Assembly (NCBI RefSeq): GCF_000719115.1
Contig: NZ_JOEA01000001.1
Coordinates: 62,001-126,000, forward strand
DNA from: Lentzea albidocapillata
GTDB lineage: Bacteria; Actinomycetota; Actinomycetes; Mycobacteriales; Pseudonocardiaceae
Length of the DNA: 64,000 nt
Direction: 5' to 3'
Below the pieces are notes generated by a model. It was given only the letters and a program-made list of their open reading frames with translations, searched no databases and was not told where the DNA came from. Below are positions 61,679 through 64,000 of this stretch, in pieces. How positions within the stretch are numbered: position 1 is the first letter of the stretch; every line of letters begins with the position of its first letter. The translations under genes and the position numbers were made by a program.

Positions 61679-62251
61679 GTGGGGAGCGTGGCAAGCCGCT
61701 GGCTGGTGCCGGCCGTGGTCGTGATCACCGGCGCCGCGGTGGCGGCCGGGATGGTGGGCAGGACCGTGTACTCGCGCCCGGCGGAGGCCCAGGGAGCGCC
61801 GGCCGTTCCGTCCTCGTCGGTCGTGGGGCCGTTGCCTGGGTCCTCGGAGGTCCGGCTGAGCCCGGACTCGTTCACACATCCCGATCGGACCGCCGTGCAG
61901 CGTGTTCTGCAGGCCTACTTCGACTCGCTGAACTCGCTGGACTTCGCCGGGTGGCGTGAGGTGGTGTCGGCCCGGCGGGTTTCGTCCACGCCTGAGGCCG
62001 GATGGATCGCTGCCTACGAGACCACCCGGGATGGCGGGATGGTGGTGCAGCGGGTCGAGTCGGATGTGGTGGGGCGGCGGTTGCGGGTGTTGATCTCGTT
62101 CGTGTCCACTCAGGACGTTGCCAAGGCTCCGCCTGCCTTGCCTGAGGGGTGTATTCGGTGGCGGGTGGTTTATGTGCTGGTTTGGGAGGGTGGGGAGTTG
62201 AAGGTGGATGAGGCGCCGGAGAACCGGAACCCTCAGATGGAGAAGTGCTGA
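61679..62251 (+). CDS. Membrane-anchored protein with NTF2-like extracellular domain
   Basis: The 190-aa protein has an N-terminal TM anchor (WLVPAVVVITGAAVAAGMV) and a domain in the pattern of NTF2/SnoaL-like proteins (RTAVQRVLQAYFDSLNSLDFAGW, followed by a beta-rich half). The GTG at 61679 has TAGGCT at 61666-61671 seven nt before it, so it is probably leaderless. Similar proteins occur in Pseudonocardiaceae; function unknown. It is divergent from lanKC; the 3' codons are followed by a CCGCC/GGCGG hairpin. Confidence 0.7.
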   Translation: MGSVASRWLVPAVVVITGAAVAAGMVGRTVYSRPAEAQGAPAVPSSSVVGPLPGSSEVRLSPDSFTHPDRTAVQRVLQAYFDSLNSLDFAGWREVVSARRVSSTPEAGWIAAYETTRDGGMVVQRVESDVVGRRLRVLISFVSTQDVAKAPPALPEGCIRWRVVYVLVWEGGELKVDEAPENRNPQMEKC

Positions 62252-62488
62252 TCCGCCTTCGCCTTCGGCGGTTCGCATCGGCTGGGTGGGTTGTCTCCCT
62301 GGTGCGTTGGCGTCCGGCGGTTTGGTGTTCGTAGGTGGTTGCGTGGCGTGCTTGTGTGGCGGCTGCTTCCTGGGGGACTCCGCCCCCCAGACCCCCCACA
62401 ATCTGATCAAAGACCGGCCCGCGCCATGCGCAGGTTGATGGCACGCCTGTTGCTTTGGGCGGAGTTGCGTTGCTTAGAAGGGTGCGGT

Positions 62489-62631
62489 GGTGGGGTGGTC
62501 CCGTCACGAGCCGCACCAGAGCGGGCCACATCTGGAGGGATGGGTCAAGCCGACGAAGAGCGTGTCGGCTTGACCCATCCCTCCAGATGCAGCAAGAGCT
62601 GAGGTGCGACTCGTGACGGGACCACCCCACC
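62489..62631. repeat. 143-bp nested perfect inverted repeat
   Basis: The outer arms are 22 bp (62489-62510 with 62610-62631, perfect), and after one mismatch CGCACC/GGTGCG continues the stem. The inner arms are 26 bp (62529-62554 with 62564-62589, perfect) around a 9-nt loop. Together they could fold into one very long hairpin. This is far longer than a terminator and looks like a small mobile repeat (MITE-like) or a structured RNA. Confidence 0.85.
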
Positions 62632-62714
62632 CATGCCGCGCGGTAAGGACGGCTCGCCTGCGGCATCGCGGTTGAGCCCCCTGCGAGAGCGTGCTCGAAT
62701 CCTTGGCGGGCACG

Positions 62715-62752
62715 CACAAGGCCCTGGTCCGCGTGCGGGCCAGGGCCTTGTG
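62715..62752. terminator. Terminator of fabF
   Basis: CACAAGGCCCTGG (62715-62727) pairs perfectly with CCAGGGCCTTGTG (62740-62752), 16 bp after the fabF stop on the minus strand. Confidence 0.85.
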
Positions 62753-62767
62753 GTGGTGCTGTGGTGC

Positions 62768-64000
62768 TTAGGCCGGGGTGAAGGCCAGGGCCACGTTGTG
62801 GCCGCCGAACCCGAACGAGTCGTTCACCGCCGCTTCCAGCTTGATCTTGCGTGGTTCGCCTGCCACCACGTCCAGCGTGACGGCCGGGTCGAGGTTCTCC
62901 AGGTTGAGCGTCTGGGGAACGATGCCGTCGCGGATGGACAGGACGGTCACGATTGCCTCGACCGCTCCTGCTGCTCCCAGCAGGTGGCCCAGTGCGCCCT
63001 TCGGGGCGGTCAGGACCGGGTGGTCGCCGATCGCCTTGCGGATTGCCACGGTTTCCGCGACGTCGCCCACCGGGGTGGAGGTGGCGTGGCAGTTCACGTG
63101 GCCCACGTCGGACGGGTCGATGCCGCCGGAGCGCAGGGCCGCGGCGATGGCGCGTGACTGGCCCACGCCCTCGGGGTCCGGGGCCGTGATGTGGTAGCCG
63201 TCGGCCGAGGTGCCGATGCCTGCGAGGCGGCCGTAGATCTTCGCGCCGCGGGCTTCCGCGAACTCGCGGCGTTCCAGGACCATGATGCCCGCGCCCTCGC
63301 CGAGGACGAAGCCGTCGCGGCCCGTGTCGAACGGGCGCGAGGCCTTCTCCGGCTCGTCGTTGCGGGTGCTCATGGTGCGGGCCTGCGAGAAGCCCGCCAC
63401 CGGGATGGCCGTGATGCACGCTTCCGCGCCGCCTGCGACGACCACGTCGGCTTCGCCGGACATGATCATGCGGTAGGCCCACGCGATGGCCTCCGCGCCT
63501 GACGCGCAGGCGGAGACCGGGGCGTGCACGCCCGCCTGTGCCTTCAGTTCCAGGCCCACGTGCGCGGCCGGGCCGTTCGGCATCAGCATCGGGACGGTCA
63601 GCGGCGACACCTTGCGCAGGCCGTGCTGTTCCAGGATGTCGTCCTGGGTCAGCAGGGTGATCGCGCCGCCGATGCCCGTGCCGATGATCACGGCGAGGCG
63701 CTGGCGGTCGACGGTGTCGTCGTCGTGGCCCGCGTCGGACCACGCCTGGCGGGACGCGACGATGGCGACCTGCTCGGAGCGGTCCAGGCGGCGTGCCTCT
63801 ACTCGGGGGAGCACCTCGGTCGGGTCCACCACGAGCTGCGACGCGATCTTGACCGGCAGGTCGTACTTCTCGACCCAGTCGTGGGTCATGGGGCGAACCC
63901 CGCTCTTGCCGGCCAGAAGGGCGTCCCAGGTGGACGTGACATCACCACCGAGCGGGGTGGTGGCACCCAGCCCGGTGATGACGACCTCGATGCCCGAAGT
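62768..64000 (-). CDS. fabF: Beta-ketoacyl-ACP synthase II (FabF/KasA-type), 5' end outside the window
   Basis: The open frame continues to the right edge; 410 residues are visible and the natural start is beyond it (an internal ATG at 63889 is not the start). Visible motifs are GTGIGGAITLL, the active-site ACASGAEAIAWAY Cys, CHATSTPVGD His and ALGHLLGAAG His. It elongates fatty acyl-ACP with malonyl-ACP, and in mycolic-acid-less actinomycetes serves ordinary fatty acid synthesis. Stop TAA 62768-62770, followed by a strong terminator. The rest of the fab operon is expected to the right. Confidence 0.95.
   Translation of the reverse strand, partial: TSGIEVVITGLGATTPLGGDVTSTWDALLAGKSGVRPMTHDWVEKYDLPVKIASQLVVDPTEVLPRVEARRLDRSEQVAIVASRQAWSDAGHDDDTVDRQRLAVIIGTGIGGAITLLTQDDILEQHGLRKVSPLTVPMLMPNGPAAHVGLELKAQAGVHAPVSACASGAEAIAWAYRMIMSGEADVVVAGGAEACITAIPVAGFSQARTMSTRNDEPEKASRPFDTGRDGFVLGEGAGIMVLERREFAEARGAKIYGRLAGIGTSADGYHITAPDPEGVGQSRAIAAALRSGGIDPSDVGHVNCHATSTPVGDVAETVAIRKAIGDHPVLTAPKGALGHLLGAAGAVEAIVTVLSIRDGIVPQTLNLENLDPAVTLDVVAGEPRKIKLEAAVNDSFGFGGHNVALAFTPA

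Larger units (their letters stand above)
62252..62767. other. Intergenic region with several hairpins
   Basis: This 516-bp stretch holds no credible gene. It contains CCGCC-N9-GGCGG just after the preceding gene, a CTGGGGG-N7-CCCCCAG hairpin (62370-62390) with the CCCCCCAGACCCCCC motif common in actinomycete intergenic DNA, the large nested repeat at 62489-62631, and the fabF terminator at 62715-62752. Confidence 0.65.

Overview
This is a high-GC actinomycete chromosome segment. The gene families and gene order fit the family Pseudonocardiaceae (Lentzea, Saccharothrix, Amycolatopsis and relatives): DUF3145 near fabF, split pntAA/pntAB/pntB, two crcB genes, SARP/AfsR-type regulators, cytochrome P450-ferredoxin pairs and TPR regulator fragments. 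The genus is an inference. Many genes carry a TANNNT -10 box only 6-8 nt before the start codon with no Shine-Dalgarno sequence, so leaderless transcription appears common here.

Layout. 1-3.2 kb: an AhpD-like carboxymuconolactone decarboxylase with a methyltransferase, an exported intradiol dioxygenase and an ECF41 sigma factor; an ECF41-type promoter lies directly before the decarboxylase. 3.2-9.6 kb: dnaG and housekeeping genes, tRNA-Asn, a CAT-anticodon tRNA, and a conserved protein next to two tRNA-like modules whose 3' halves precede their 5' halves (permuted order). 9.6-19.4 kb: TetR/SDR, AraC/MFS, exonuclease III, a TPR protein without a DNA-binding domain, a STAS protein, an NB-ARC-LuxR regulator and an LCP protein. 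19.4-22.4 kb: a membrane glycosyltransferase fused to a NodB-type domain that has lost its catalytic residues, then TetR. 22.4-30.1 kb: two P450-ferredoxin pairs in opposite orientation around a 978-aa AfsR-type regulator. 30.1-33.5 kb: an ABC-F resistance-type ATPase behind a 10-codon leader peptide and hairpin (attenuator), and a TetR/flavin monooxygenase pair with three operator copies.

33.6-37.2 kb: a bacterial nitric oxide synthase, a coupled amino-acid permease whose end coincides with the end of an IS605-type TnpB element, and that element. 37.4-40.1 kb: proton-translocating transhydrogenase. 40-54.8 kb: a PAS-GGDEF-EAL protein with a degenerate EAL domain, MFS/MarR, twin FluC fluoride channel subunits, HelD, membrane proteins, a flavin disulfide reductase, a subtilase and DUF3145.

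54.8-61.1 kb is a class III lanthipeptide cluster with the ramC-ramS-ram(transporter) order of SapB/AmfS systems: LanKC synthetase, a 54-aa precursor too short for a usual ORF scan, and two ABC exporters. It sits between DUF3145 and fabF, genes that are neighbours in many actinomycetes, so it looks inserted. Between it and the partial fabF at the right edge lie an AT-richer non-coding stretch, a small anchored protein and a 143-bp nested inverted repeat.
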